A stretch of DNA of 64,000 bases, taken from positions 372,001-436,000 of the forward strand of contig NZ_JACTAH010000002.1 of assembly GCF_014489115.1 (NCBI RefSeq), in the 5' to 3' direction. Shown in pieces: positions 20,251 to 28,586 of this stretch. The translations under genes were made by a program, and so were the position numbers. The DNA comes from Thauera sedimentorum. Lineage in GTDB: Bacteria > Pseudomonadota > Gammaproteobacteria > Burkholderiales > Rhodocyclaceae. Within the stretch, counting starts at the first letter, position 1. Each line of letters starts with the position of its first letter. The notes below the pieces were generated by a model. It searched no databases and had not been told where the DNA came from. It saw nothing but the letters and a program-made list of their open reading frames with translations.

Positions 20251-20658
20251 TCATTCGGCGGGTATCGGCCTCTTGCGACCCTTGTCGTCCACCGCTACGT
20301 AAGTCAGCGTGGCCTCGGTGACCTTCACCACTACCGGGTTCTCCGGGTCGCGCTCGGCGTACACCTCCACATCCACGGTGACCGAGGTGCGCCCCACCGA
20401 CACCACATCGGCATAGAAGCTCACCAGGTCGCCCACCGACACCGGCTGCTTGAACAGGAAGGAATTCACAGCGATGGTCGCCACCCGGCATTTGGCGCGG
20501 CGGCGCGCAGGAATCGCCCCGGCGATGTCGACCATGGCCATGATCCAGCCGCCGAACACGTCGCCGGCGGGGTTGAGGTCCGCCGGCATGGGCATCACCC
20601 GCAGTGCGGGTTGCTTGCCGTCGGGCAGTTGGACGGGGACTTCGGGCAGGTCGGTCAT
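20251..20658 (-). CDS. Acyl-CoA thioesterase, YciA-like hotdog fold
   Basis: 135 residues. NPAGDVFGGWIMAMVDIAG near residues 29-47 is the acyl-CoA hydrolase signature with the catalytic Asp, followed by FLFKQPVSVGDLVSFYA. It hydrolyses acyl-CoA to free acid and CoA, and may relieve CoA depletion during beta-oxidation. The ATG at 20656-20658 (MTDLPEV) was preferred over one 9 bases upstream. It lies 24 bases after the FadJ-like gene and 73 before fadL. Confidence 0.87.
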   Translation of the reverse strand: MTDLPEVPVQLPDGKQPALRVMPMPADLNPAGDVFGGWIMAMVDIAGAIPARRRAKCRVATIAVNSFLFKQPVSVGDLVSFYADVVSVGRTSVTVDVEVYAERDPENPVVVKVTEATLTYVAVDDKGRKRPIPAE

Positions 20659-20682
20659 GATGCGCACTCCACGGTTGTCGGC

Positions 20683-22659
20683 TCAGTGGCTTCCCGCCTG
20701 CACCGCCCGCAGCGCCGCCGCCCCGCCACGGCGGGGAAATCCACCCTGGCGCAGGAAATTGAGCGGCCCGCCGGTGAAGGGCGCGAAGCCGGTACCGAAT
20801 ATAACGCCGGCATCGGCCAGATCGGCATCGGCAACAACCCCATCCTCCACACAGCGCTGAACGGCCGCGAGCAGCGGCGCAACGACGCGCTCGGCCAACC
20901 CGTCGGGCGCCGTTGCCGGGCTGCCCCTCTGTGCCTTGCCGCCGCTCCAGCGGTAGTAACCCTGCCCGCTTTTCTTGCCCAGGTGGCCGGCGGCTACCAG
21001 GTCGAGCAGTTTGCGCGGCGCCTGGGCGGTTTCGTCGCCCGCCAGCGCCTTGCCGGCGGCCACCGCGATGTCCAGCCCGACCGTGTCGACCAGCTCGACC
21101 GGCCCCATCGGCATGCCGAAGGCCAGCAGGGCCTCATCCACCGTCTCGGGCGCGATGCCTTCCTCGACGCAGCGCAGCGCCTCCAGCATGTAGGGGCCGA
21201 GCACCGCGTTGACCAGGAAGCCGGGCGCGGACTTGACCGGCAGCGGCAGCTTGTCGATGGCGCGCACGAAGGCCGCTGCCCTCTTCACCGCGTCGGCGTC
21301 CGAGTCCGTGCCTTCGACCACCTCGACCAGCGGCATCATCGCCACCGGGTTGAAGAAATGGATGCCGACCAGACGCTCGGGCCTGTCCAGCGCGGTGGCG
21401 ATGTCTTCCAGGCGCAGGCTGGAGGTATTGGTGGCGAGCACGGCATCGGGCTTGGCACGCGATTCCAGGTCGCGGAACAGCGCCTGCTTGGCGTCCAGGT
21501 TCTCGTAGATCGCCTCGATGATCACGTCGGCATGTGCCGCGCCGTGGCCCTGCGGGTCGGCGATCAGGCGGTCCAGCGTGAAGCGCACCTGGCGCTTGTC
21601 GCCACGAAATTTCTTCTCGTACAGCTTGTTGGCACGCGCGATGGCCGGCGCAATGCGCTCCACCGACTGGTCCTGCAGCGTCACCGTCATGCCGCGTAGC
21701 GCGCACCAGGCGGCGATGTCGCCGCCCATGACGCCGGCGCCGACCACATGCACCCGGCGCGGGACAAAATCGCTGTCCTTTCCAAAGCCCTTCAGGCGCT
21801 CCTGCAGGAAGAACACGCGCACCAGGTTCTTGGCGGTCTGCGAGCCGAAGATGGTGGCCATCTCGCGCTCGGCGGCGAGCGCATTGCCGCCGTGGCGCGC
21901 CCAGATGTCGATGATGGCGAACGGCGCCGGGTAGTGCTGCGGACGCGCACGGGACGCGGCCTGCTTGCGCGCCTGCCCGGCAACCACCGCCTTCAACGGG
22001 CCGTTCAGCAGACGCTGCATCAAGGGCAGGCGGCGACGCGGACGGCGCGAGACCACCAGCATGCGCGCGGCGTTCTCCATCACCCGCGGCGGCACGCACT
22101 CGTCGGCCAGGCCGAGGCGCTGCGCGCGCTTGGCATCCACGCCCTTGCCGGTGAGCATCAGGTCGAGCGCGGCGGCCGGGCCGACCAGCTCGGGCAGGCG
22201 CTTCATGCCGCCCCAGCCGGGCACGATGCCCAGCATCACCTCGGGCAGCGCCAGGCGGGTGGAAGGCTCGTCCACCACGATGCGGTAGCGGCAGGCGAGC
22301 GCCAGCTCCAGCCCGCCGCCCAGGCAGTGGCCGCGCACCAGCGCAAGCGTCGGGTAGCGCGCCGCGGCGAGCTGGTTGAAGGTGCGCCAGCCGCGCTCGA
22401 TCAGCGTGCGCGCGGCTTCCGGCTTGTCCAGCGCGGTGAATTCGTGGATGTCGGCGCCGGCGATGAAGCCGGCCGGCTTGGCCGAGGCGATGATCAGCCC
22501 GGCGGGCGGGGCGCTGTCGAAGGCGGCCAGCACGCGCGCCAGTTCGTCGAGCGCTTCGGCCGACAGGGTGTTGGTGGCCGCATCGGCGCGGTCGAACCAC
22601 AGCCAGGCCAGGCCCTCCGCGTCGCGCTCGATGCGCCAGTGTTTGTAGCTCACGCTCAT
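20683..22659 (-). CDS. Fatty acid oxidation bifunctional protein, FadJ/FadB-type domain order
   Basis: 658 residues: N-terminal crotonase domain (about 1-190, with GFIAGADIHEF near residue 68 and RGHCLGGGLELALACRYRI near 110), then a dehydrogenase (GAGVMGGDIAAW near residue 305, NTSSL, VGIHFFNPV, PGFLVNAVL). It hydrates 2-enoyl-CoA and oxidises L-3-hydroxyacyl-CoA. It is shorter than E. coli FadB/FadJ (about 715-730), mainly at the C-terminus. The ATG at 22657-22659 (MSVSYKHW) was chosen because the upstream extension is Arg-rich. Its likely partner is the FadI-like thiolase two genes upstream. Confidence 0.92.
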   Translation of the reverse strand: MSVSYKHWRIERDAEGLAWLWFDRADAATNTLSAEALDELARVLAAFDSAPPAGLIIASAKPAGFIAGADIHEFTALDKPEAARTLIERGWRTFNQLAAARYPTLALVRGHCLGGGLELALACRYRIVVDEPSTRLALPEVMLGIVPGWGGMKRLPELVGPAAALDLMLTGKGVDAKRAQRLGLADECVPPRVMENAARMLVVSRRPRRRLPLMQRLLNGPLKAVVAGQARKQAASRARPQHYPAPFAIIDIWARHGGNALAAEREMATIFGSQTAKNLVRVFFLQERLKGFGKDSDFVPRRVHVVGAGVMGGDIAAWCALRGMTVTLQDQSVERIAPAIARANKLYEKKFRGDKRQVRFTLDRLIADPQGHGAAHADVIIEAIYENLDAKQALFRDLESRAKPDAVLATNTSSLRLEDIATALDRPERLVGIHFFNPVAMMPLVEVVEGTDSDADAVKRAAAFVRAIDKLPLPVKSAPGFLVNAVLGPYMLEALRCVEEGIAPETVDEALLAFGMPMGPVELVDTVGLDIAVAAGKALAGDETAQAPRKLLDLVAAGHLGKKSGQGYYRWSGGKAQRGSPATAPDGLAERVVAPLLAAVQRCVEDGVVADADLADAGVIFGTGFAPFTGGPLNFLRQGGFPRRGGAAALRAVQAGSH

Positions 22660-22691
22660 TCTTCTGCTCCGGCGGCAGCGTGCTGCCGCAA

Positions 22692-23636
22692 TCATGAGAA
22701 ACGGTGCTGCGCGGCGGCGAAGGCCACGCACAGGCTGCCGACGCCGACATTGACGGCGCCGGTCTTGCTCATCTGGCTGACCAGCACGGTGTGGCCGGCC
22801 GCCTCCAGTTCGGCACGAAAGGCGGCGAACCCGGGCATCTGCTCAAGGCGATCCAACGCCCCGGCGTAGCTCACGCACACGCAGGGCACTTCCAGGCCAC
22901 GCCCGGCCTCGGCCAGCACGTTGTCGAACACCCGGCGCACGCCGGCGTCGAAGCCGCGCGCCTTGGCCACCGGCCCGGTGGTGTCGCGGTGGCAGTGCAG
23001 GATGGGCTTGACGTCGAGCAGGTTGCCCAGCGCGTAGCTCGCCCAGTTCACGCTGCGGTCGCCCTTGCGCGCCGCACGGTGCAGCACGAAGTACAGGTCG
23101 TCGGCCACCAGGTAAGTGTGGATGCGCTCGGCCAGCGCGCGCAGGCGCAGTTCCAGTTCGCCCAGCGTGGCGCCGGCCTCGCGCAGGCGCACCGCCTCCC
23201 AGGCCAGTACCGCCTGCCCGGCGAACATCGAGCGGCTGTTGATCACCGTGGCGCCCCAGCGCAGCGGCAGGCCCTCGGCGCGGCGCTTCTCGCGGGCACG
23301 GGTGCCCACGGTGAGTGCCGCGCGCGTGGCGTGCGCGTAGATGGGGCTGCGGGCCGAGGTGATCGTCATGCACACCAGATGGTCGTAGCGCGTGGCCCAG
23401 CGCTCCAGCAGGGTGGCCTCGACCGCCGCGGGGTCCAGCGGGTGCGATTGCGCGTGCAGTTCGGTACGCCGGTCCAGGCGCTCACGATAGAAGGCCGCGG
23501 TGCGCTCGGGGTCGCGCACGTCCTGCAGCTGGCGCTCGCCCAGGCGGATGCCGATCGGCAGCACCTCGACGCCACGCTCCGCCAGGAAGGCGGGCGGCAG
23601 GTCGCAGGCAGCATCCACTACCAGTCCGATCTCCAT
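22692..23636 (-). CDS. DegV family protein (probable fatty-acid-binding protein)
   Basis: 314 residues. The N-terminal VVDAACDLPPAF, a central segment ending in MTITSARSPIYAHA (a Thr/Ser fatty-acid carboxylate contact in the family), and INSRSMFAGQAVLAWEAV match the DegV fold. In Firmicutes DegV/FakB proteins hold fatty acids for phosphorylation by the kinase FakA; no FakA-like gene is seen here, so its partner is unknown. It sits between beta-oxidation genes, with GAGGAGA before its ATG and a strong hairpin in the upstream gap, which supports a role with free fatty acids. Confidence 0.85.
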   Translation of the reverse strand: MEIGLVVDAACDLPPAFLAERGVEVLPIGIRLGERQLQDVRDPERTAAFYRERLDRRTELHAQSHPLDPAAVEATLLERWATRYDHLVCMTITSARSPIYAHATRAALTVGTRAREKRRAEGLPLRWGATVINSRSMFAGQAVLAWEAVRLREAGATLGELELRLRALAERIHTYLVADDLYFVLHRAARKGDRSVNWASYALGNLLDVKPILHCHRDTTGPVAKARGFDAGVRRVFDNVLAEAGRGLEVPCVCVSYAGALDRLEQMPGFAAFRAELEAAGHTVLVSQMSKTGAVNVGVGSLCVAFAAAQHRFS

Positions 23637-23691
23637 GTCTCCTCACGTCGTCGCCTGAGGCGATCTGTTCGTGTTCGGTCGGCTTACGTCC

Positions 23692-23740
23692 GTACCCGGC
23701 CCCGTCCGGGGTGCAGGGGGCCCCGACCGGGGCCGGGTAC
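23692..23740 (-). other. Strong hairpin between the FadI-like thiolase and degV
   Basis: Arms GTACCCGGCCCCGTCCGGGG and CCCCGACCGGGGCCGGGTAC pair at 18 of 20 positions with a 9-base loop. A second odd palindrome, CGGGCGTTACGCCCG, lies at 23753-23767, just after the thiolase stop. No T-tract follows either on the minus strand. They may set relative expression within the cluster or mark a boundary between two transcripts. Confidence 0.5.
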
Positions 23741-23784
23741 AGCCGTAATCGTCGGGCGTTACGCCCGCTTGTTCTTACTTGCGC

Positions 23785-25071
23785 CTACGCGCAGCGTTCA
23801 ACCAGCATCGCCCCGCCCTGGCCGCCGCCGATGCAGATCGACGCCATGCCGCGCGCGCCGCCCGAGCGCCGCAGGCGGGCGAGCAGGTGCAGCACGATGC
23901 GCGCGCCGCTCGCCCCCACCGGATGGCCCTGCGCGACCGCGCCGCCATCGGCGTTGAGCCGCTCGGCGTCGATCGACCCGAGCGCGCCGGTCAGGCCGAG
24001 TTCGTCACGGCAGTAGTCGATATCGGCCAGCGCGCGCTGGCAGGCGATGACCTGCGCGGCGAAGGCTTCGTTGATTTCCCAGGCGTCCAGCTCATTGGGC
24101 GCCAGCCCGTGGCGCTGCAGGATGGGCGCGGCGGCATGCACCGGACCCAGGCCCATCTGCGCGGGGTCCAGCGCGGCCCACTGGCTGTCGACGATGCGCC
24201 CGAGCGGCGCGAGGCCGTGACGCTCGACGGCCTCTTCGGACGCCAGCACCAGCCAGGCCGCGCCGTCGGTGATCTGCGAACTGTTGCCGGCGGTCACGCG
24301 GCCGTACTTGCGGTCGAAGAAGGGCTTGAGCTTGGCCAGCCCGGCCATCGACGCATCGCGGCGCACGCCGTCGTCGACGCGGTACACCGTGCCGTCGCGG
24401 TCGATCAGCGGAACGATCTCGTCGTCGAAACGGCCGTCGTCCTGCGCGGCGGCCACGCGCCGGTGGCTCTCCAGCGCATAGGCGTCCATGTCCTCGCGGG
24501 TGATGTGGAAGCGGTGGGCGAGGTTCTCCGCGGTCTGCCCCATCAGCTGGCCGACGATGGGGTCGGTGAGCCCCTTCATGATGCCGATCACCGGCGCCAG
24601 GTAGCCGAGCTTGAACTTCTTCAGCGCGGCAAGCTTCTGGCCGGTGGTCTTGGTGGCATACCAGCCCGACAGCCAGCGCACCATGGCGTCCGAGAACAGC
24701 AGCGGCGCGCGCGACAGCGCATCCACGCCGCCGGCCAGCACCAGCTGCGAGCGCCCGGCGTGGATGTTGGCAATTGCGGAATCGAGCGCCTGCATGCCGG
24801 ATGCGCAGTTGCGCATCACCGTCCAGCCCGGCACTTTCTGCCCGCAGCCCATGCGCAGCGCCACCACGCGGCCGATATTGACCTCGTCCGGCGAGGGGCT
24901 GGCGCAGCCCAGGATGACCTCGTCGAGCTGGTCCGGGGCAAAGCGCTGGCGGGCGAGCAGCGCGCTGCCCGCGGCGGTGGCGAGGTCCGACGCGGCGAAC
25001 GGCCCGGGGGCGTTCTTCGCCTTCAGGAAAGGCGTGCGTGCGCCATCGACGATGTAGACCGGGCGGTTCAT
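23785..25071 (-). CDS. Acetyl-CoA C-acetyltransferase (FadI-like thiolase)
   Basis: 428-residue thiolase of the longer FadI type. Catalytic Cys89 in MRNCASGMQAL, His383 in GHPVGASG, and Cys413 in CIGGGQGG are present, and the loop domain around residues 120-250 is longer than in FadA. The ATG at 25069-25071 overlaps the fadE stop by 4 bases, so the two are translationally coupled. Together with FadE and the FadJ-like enzyme it completes one beta-oxidation spiral. Confidence 0.92.
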   Translation of the reverse strand: MNRPVYIVDGARTPFLKAKNAPGPFAASDLATAAGSALLARQRFAPDQLDEVILGCASPSPDEVNIGRVVALRMGCGQKVPGWTVMRNCASGMQALDSAIANIHAGRSQLVLAGGVDALSRAPLLFSDAMVRWLSGWYATKTTGQKLAALKKFKLGYLAPVIGIMKGLTDPIVGQLMGQTAENLAHRFHITREDMDAYALESHRRVAAAQDDGRFDDEIVPLIDRDGTVYRVDDGVRRDASMAGLAKLKPFFDRKYGRVTAGNSSQITDGAAWLVLASEEAVERHGLAPLGRIVDSQWAALDPAQMGLGPVHAAAPILQRHGLAPNELDAWEINEAFAAQVIACQRALADIDYCRDELGLTGALGSIDAERLNADGGAVAQGHPVGASGARIVLHLLARLRRSGGARGMASICIGGGQGGAMLVERCA

Positions 25072-27569
25072 GCGGCCACCTTCTCCACGGTCGCGTGGCC
25101 CTTGTCGCCCGCTTCCGGCAGTTCGGCGAGCGCGGCGCGCAGGTCGAAGTCGTAGGGGAAGTCGTCCACCCGGATGACCTTGTCGCGCAAGCGGTTGCGG
25201 CGCTCGACCACGGCGTATTCCTCGGCGCTGATCACGCCGGCTTCGCGCGCCTTGGCCCACACCTCGTCCACATTGCCGCCGACCAGCAGCCCGGGCTTGA
25301 AGCGGCCGTCCTTCTGCGCCTTCTTCAGCTTGGCCTCGATCGGTTCGGCCTCGATGGTGGCGGCCAGGGCGGCTTCCAGCGCGCCCACCGGCTCCTCAAC
25401 GTCGGTCGGCAGATAGACGTCGGCGGTCAGGCGGTCGCGGGTCGCGGACGGTTCGATCAGCAGGCGGGCGACCTCGTGGCCCAGGCGGTCGGAGGGCACC
25501 ACGTAGGGGCGGCCGAGCGGGAACACCACCAGGCGGCGCAGGATCATCGCGAAGAAGCGGTTGGGGAAGTTGGCGATCACGCCCTCGAAAGCGTTCTGCG
25601 CGCGGAACATGCAGTCCCAGATCGCCCAGTGCATCAGCGGCGCGTCCGCGGCCTGGCGACCTTCCGCCTCATAGCGGCGCAGCGTGGCGCTGGCCAGGTA
25701 CATCAGCGAGAGGATGTCGCCCAGGCGGGCGGAGAGCTTCTCCTTGCGCTTCAGCGCGCCACCCATGGTGCCCATGGAGATGTCGGCGAGGAAGGCGAAG
25801 GCCGCCGAGAAACGGGTAAGCTGCTGGTAGTAGCGGCGGGTCTCCGGCGCCACGTCGGCCGGCACGCCGGCGAAGTGCGAGCCGGTCAGGCCCATCACCA
25901 GCGCGCGCACCGCGCTCGACACCGTGTAGCCGATATGCCCCCAGAAGGCCTCATCGAAGGCGCCGAGGTCGTTCTTCTGCGCGGCGTGCATCTCGTCGAG
26001 CACGTAGGGATGGCAGCGGATCGCGCCCTGCCCGAAGAGGATCAGGCTGCGGGTGAGGATGTTGGCGCCTTCCACCGTGATGCCCACCGGGATCTGCTGG
26101 TAGGCGCGGCCGAGGAAGTTCTGCGGCCCCAGGCAGATGCCCTTGCCGCCGATCACGTCCATGCCGTCGTTCACCGTCTGGCGGGCGCGCTCGGTGACGT
26201 GGTATTTGACGATCGCCGACACCACCGAGGGCTTCTCGCCCAGGTCGATCGAGCCGGCGGTGAGGATGCGCGCCGAGTCGCACAGGTAGGTGTTGGCGCC
26301 GATGCGGGTGAGCGCCTCTTCCACGCCTTCGAAGCGGCCGATGGCGGTCTTGAACTGGTAGCGCACCCGCGCATAGGCCCCCACCGCGCGTGCGGTGAGC
26401 TTCTGCATGCCGGTGTTGGAGCCCGGCAACGAGATGCTGCGCCCGGCCGCCAGGCACTCCATCAGCATGCGCCAGCCCTGCCCGGCCATCTTCGGTCCGC
26501 CGATGATGAACTCAAGCGGCATGAACACGTCGGTGCCGCGCACCGGACCGTTCATCCACACCGCGTTGAGCGGCAGGTGGCGGCGGCCGATGTCCACGCC
26601 CGGGTGGTCGTGCGGCACCAGCGCGCAGGTGATGCCCAGATCCTGGTTCTTGCCGAGCAGGCCGTCCGGGTCGTACAGGCGGAAGGCGAGGCCGAACACC
26701 GTGCACACCGGCGCCAGGGTGATGTAGCGCTTGTCGAAGGTGACCCGCATGCCCAGCACTTCCTTGCCCTGCCACATGCCCTTGCACACCACCCCGGCAT
26801 CGGGGATGGAGGCCGCGTCCGAACCGGCCCACGGGCTGGTCAGCGCGAAGGCGGGGATCGCCTCGCCGCGCGCCAGGCGCGGCAGGTAATACTGCTTCTG
26901 CTCCGGTGTGCCGTAGTGCAGCAGCAGTTCGGCCGGGCCCAGCGAATTGGGCACCATCACGGTGACTGCCGGTGCGGACGAACGGGTGGACAGCTTGGTC
27001 ACCACCTGGGAGTGGGCGAAGGCCGAGAAGCCCTTGCCGCCGTACTCCCTGGGGATGATCATGCCGAGGAAGCCCTTGTCCTTGATGTACTGCCAGACGT
27101 GCGGAGGCAGGTCCTGCTTCTGCGTGCTGCCCCAGTCGTCGGTGAGGCGGCACAGCTCCTCGGTCTCGTTGTCGAGGAAGGCCTGCTCCTCGGCGGAGAG
27201 CTTGGGCCAGGGATAGGACTGCAGCTTCTTCCAGTCCGGGCGGCCGGCGAACAGATCGCCCTCCCACCACACGGTGCCAGCCTCCAGCGCATCCTTCTCG
27301 GTCTGCGACATCGACGGCAGGGCCTTGCGGAAGGCGCGGAAGATCGGCGCGCTGACCAGGCTGCGGCGCAGCGGACGGATCAGGAAGACCGCCGAAAACG
27401 CGACCCACAGACCAAGCACCACAGCCGTGGTGAGCGGCGCGAAACCCGCCGCCCAGGAAAGTCCGGCCAACCAGGCCAGACCGACGCCCGCCCAGGCAAA
27501 AAATGGCGCTCGCCCGAAGGCGAGCGCACCTGCCAAGGGAGGGAGGGAACCGATGAACCACCAGATCAT
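25068..27569 (-). CDS. fadE: Acyl-CoA dehydrogenase FadE
   Basis: 833-residue FadE-type enzyme that introduces the 2,3-double bond into acyl-CoA, the first oxidative step, passing electrons to ETF. It has the long N-terminus of E. coli FadE, with two hydrophobic segments (about 5-65) that should anchor it to the membrane. A motif-rich dehydrogenase core follows: LPPHVWQYIKDKGFLGMIIP, then LGPAELLLHYGTPEQKQYYLP, ALTSPWAGSDAAS and the VEGANILTRS helix. AAGGAGA lies before the ATG. It follows the PsrA-like regulator by 79 bases. No etfAB lies in the window. Confidence 0.95.
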   Translation of the reverse strand: MIWWFIGSLPPLAGALAFGRAPFFAWAGVGLAWLAGLSWAAGFAPLTTAVVLGLWVAFSAVFLIRPLRRSLVSAPIFRAFRKALPSMSQTEKDALEAGTVWWEGDLFAGRPDWKKLQSYPWPKLSAEEQAFLDNETEELCRLTDDWGSTQKQDLPPHVWQYIKDKGFLGMIIPREYGGKGFSAFAHSQVVTKLSTRSSAPAVTVMVPNSLGPAELLLHYGTPEQKQYYLPRLARGEAIPAFALTSPWAGSDAASIPDAGVVCKGMWQGKEVLGMRVTFDKRYITLAPVCTVFGLAFRLYDPDGLLGKNQDLGITCALVPHDHPGVDIGRRHLPLNAVWMNGPVRGTDVFMPLEFIIGGPKMAGQGWRMLMECLAAGRSISLPGSNTGMQKLTARAVGAYARVRYQFKTAIGRFEGVEEALTRIGANTYLCDSARILTAGSIDLGEKPSVVSAIVKYHVTERARQTVNDGMDVIGGKGICLGPQNFLGRAYQQIPVGITVEGANILTRSLILFGQGAIRCHPYVLDEMHAAQKNDLGAFDEAFWGHIGYTVSSAVRALVMGLTGSHFAGVPADVAPETRRYYQQLTRFSAAFAFLADISMGTMGGALKRKEKLSARLGDILSLMYLASATLRRYEAEGRQAADAPLMHWAIWDCMFRAQNAFEGVIANFPNRFFAMILRRLVVFPLGRPYVVPSDRLGHEVARLLIEPSATRDRLTADVYLPTDVEEPVGALEAALAATIEAEPIEAKLKKAQKDGRFKPGLLVGGNVDEVWAKAREAGVISAEEYAVVERRNRLRDKVIRVDDFPYDFDLRAALAELPEAGDKGHATVEKVAA

Positions 27570-27648
27570 TGCTGTCTCCTTCTACCCGGGGCTGCGGTCT
27601 TTGCGCCGCAGTCCTCCTTCGACTCAATCAATAGGAACTACCACGCCC

Positions 27649-28347
27649 TCATGCGGCCTCGCGCCCGCCACGGTGGCGCTTGTCCAGCGCTGCGTATTCG
27701 GGCAGCGGCGCCCGCAGACCACCCAGCAGGAAGGACATCAACCGCGGCATCAGGCGAGCCGGGTCGGCATCGTCGAACTTGCCGGCAAACAGTTGAAGCG
27801 CGTCGGTGCCGGCGATGGCGTAGGACATCGCCCCCATCATGAAATGGAAGCGCCACAGGATCTCCTCGCGCGGCACGTCCGGCAGCGAGCGGTACAGCGC
27901 ACCGAGGAAGCGCTCCAGCACCTCGGCGTACTCCTCGGCAAGGAACTGGCGCACGAAGGTACTGGGCTCGGTATAGGTTCGACCGAGCAGGCGCATGAAA
28001 GTGTGACCGCCGTGCTCGGTATCGGCCGCGAGCGCCAGCGAGGTGCCGAAGAAGGCCTCGACGATGCGGCTGGGCTTGAGCGGCGCGCCACCGGCTTCGG
28101 CCTCGATTTGGTCGAGAGCGGCCAGGCGCTGGCGGTTGAGCTCGGTAAGACGACGACGGAAGACTTCCTGGATCAGCGCGTCCTTGCTGCCGAAGTGGTA
28201 GTTCACCGCAGCGAGGTTCACCCCCGCCTGGCTGGTGATCATGCGCATCGAGGTCGCTTCGAAGCCGTGCTCCATGAACAGCACCTCGGCCGCATCGAGG
28301 ATGCGGCTGCGGGTTTCGGGTTGATGGCGATTGGCCGGTGCGCTCAT
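27649..28347 (-). CDS. psrA: TetR-family regulator of fatty-acid oxidation, PsrA-like
   Basis: 232 residues. An N-terminal helix-turn-helix (about 15-60) with MITSQAGVNLAAVNYHFGSK is very like Pseudomonas PsrA, and a C-terminal ligand domain follows with FFGTSLAL and the GAMSYAIAGTDAL segment. PsrA-type repressors release DNA on binding long-chain fatty acids or acyl-CoA. A site matching the published PsrA consensus lies 53 bases upstream of the ATG and overlaps the promoter, so autoregulation and control of the downstream cluster are likely. The ATG at 28345-28347 was preferred over an upstream extension that would run into the operator. Confidence 0.88.
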   Translation of the reverse strand: MSAPANRHQPETRSRILDAAEVLFMEHGFEATSMRMITSQAGVNLAAVNYHFGSKDALIQEVFRRRLTELNRQRLAALDQIEAEAGGAPLKPSRIVEAFFGTSLALAADTEHGGHTFMRLLGRTYTEPSTFVRQFLAEEYAEVLERFLGALYRSLPDVPREEILWRFHFMMGAMSYAIAGTDALQLFAGKFDDADPARLMPRLMSFLLGGLRAPLPEYAALDKRHRGGREAA

Positions 28348-28399
28348 GAAATTCCTTGATCCACCGTGCCGGGGCGCGAGGTCCTCCGGGCACGATTCG

Positions 28400-28417
28400 T
28401 TCAAACGTTTGTTTGAA
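28400..28417. promoter_or_regulatory. PsrA-type operator
   Basis: A perfect inverted repeat, TTCAAAC-GTTT-GTTTGAA, fits the published Pseudomonas PsrA consensus (C/G)AAAC-N2-4-GTTT(G/C). It covers the predicted transcription start of psrA, the classic position for repression. Confidence 0.8.
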
Positions 28418-28444
28418 TTGTACGTTTCAATTTCTCCCCGTCAA
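28417..28444 (-). promoter_or_regulatory. Sigma70 promoter of psrA and probably the beta-oxidation cluster
   Basis: On the minus strand, TTGACG (28444-28439), 16 bases, TACAAT (28422-28417): five of six matches in each hexamer. The start would fall near 28410, inside the operator. This is the best sigma70 promoter found in the window. Confidence 0.75.
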
Positions 28445-28586
28445 GCACTTTCTCCATCCGGGGCCGGTCACGTCCCGATACGGCTCGGTACTGGACGCAC
28501 GAAAGCACGGCAGGCAATATGCGAACAGGCCCCAAGTCGTATCCATCCGGCAGCATCGTCGCGCCATGCGGCACGCGGAGTCATCA

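Noticed and set aside
27570..27648. A hairpin (CTGCGG / CCGCAG) between psrA and fadE as a terminator.
   Set aside because: Only six pairs with an eight-base loop and no T-tract. It could weaken read-through, but the evidence is too slight for a feature.
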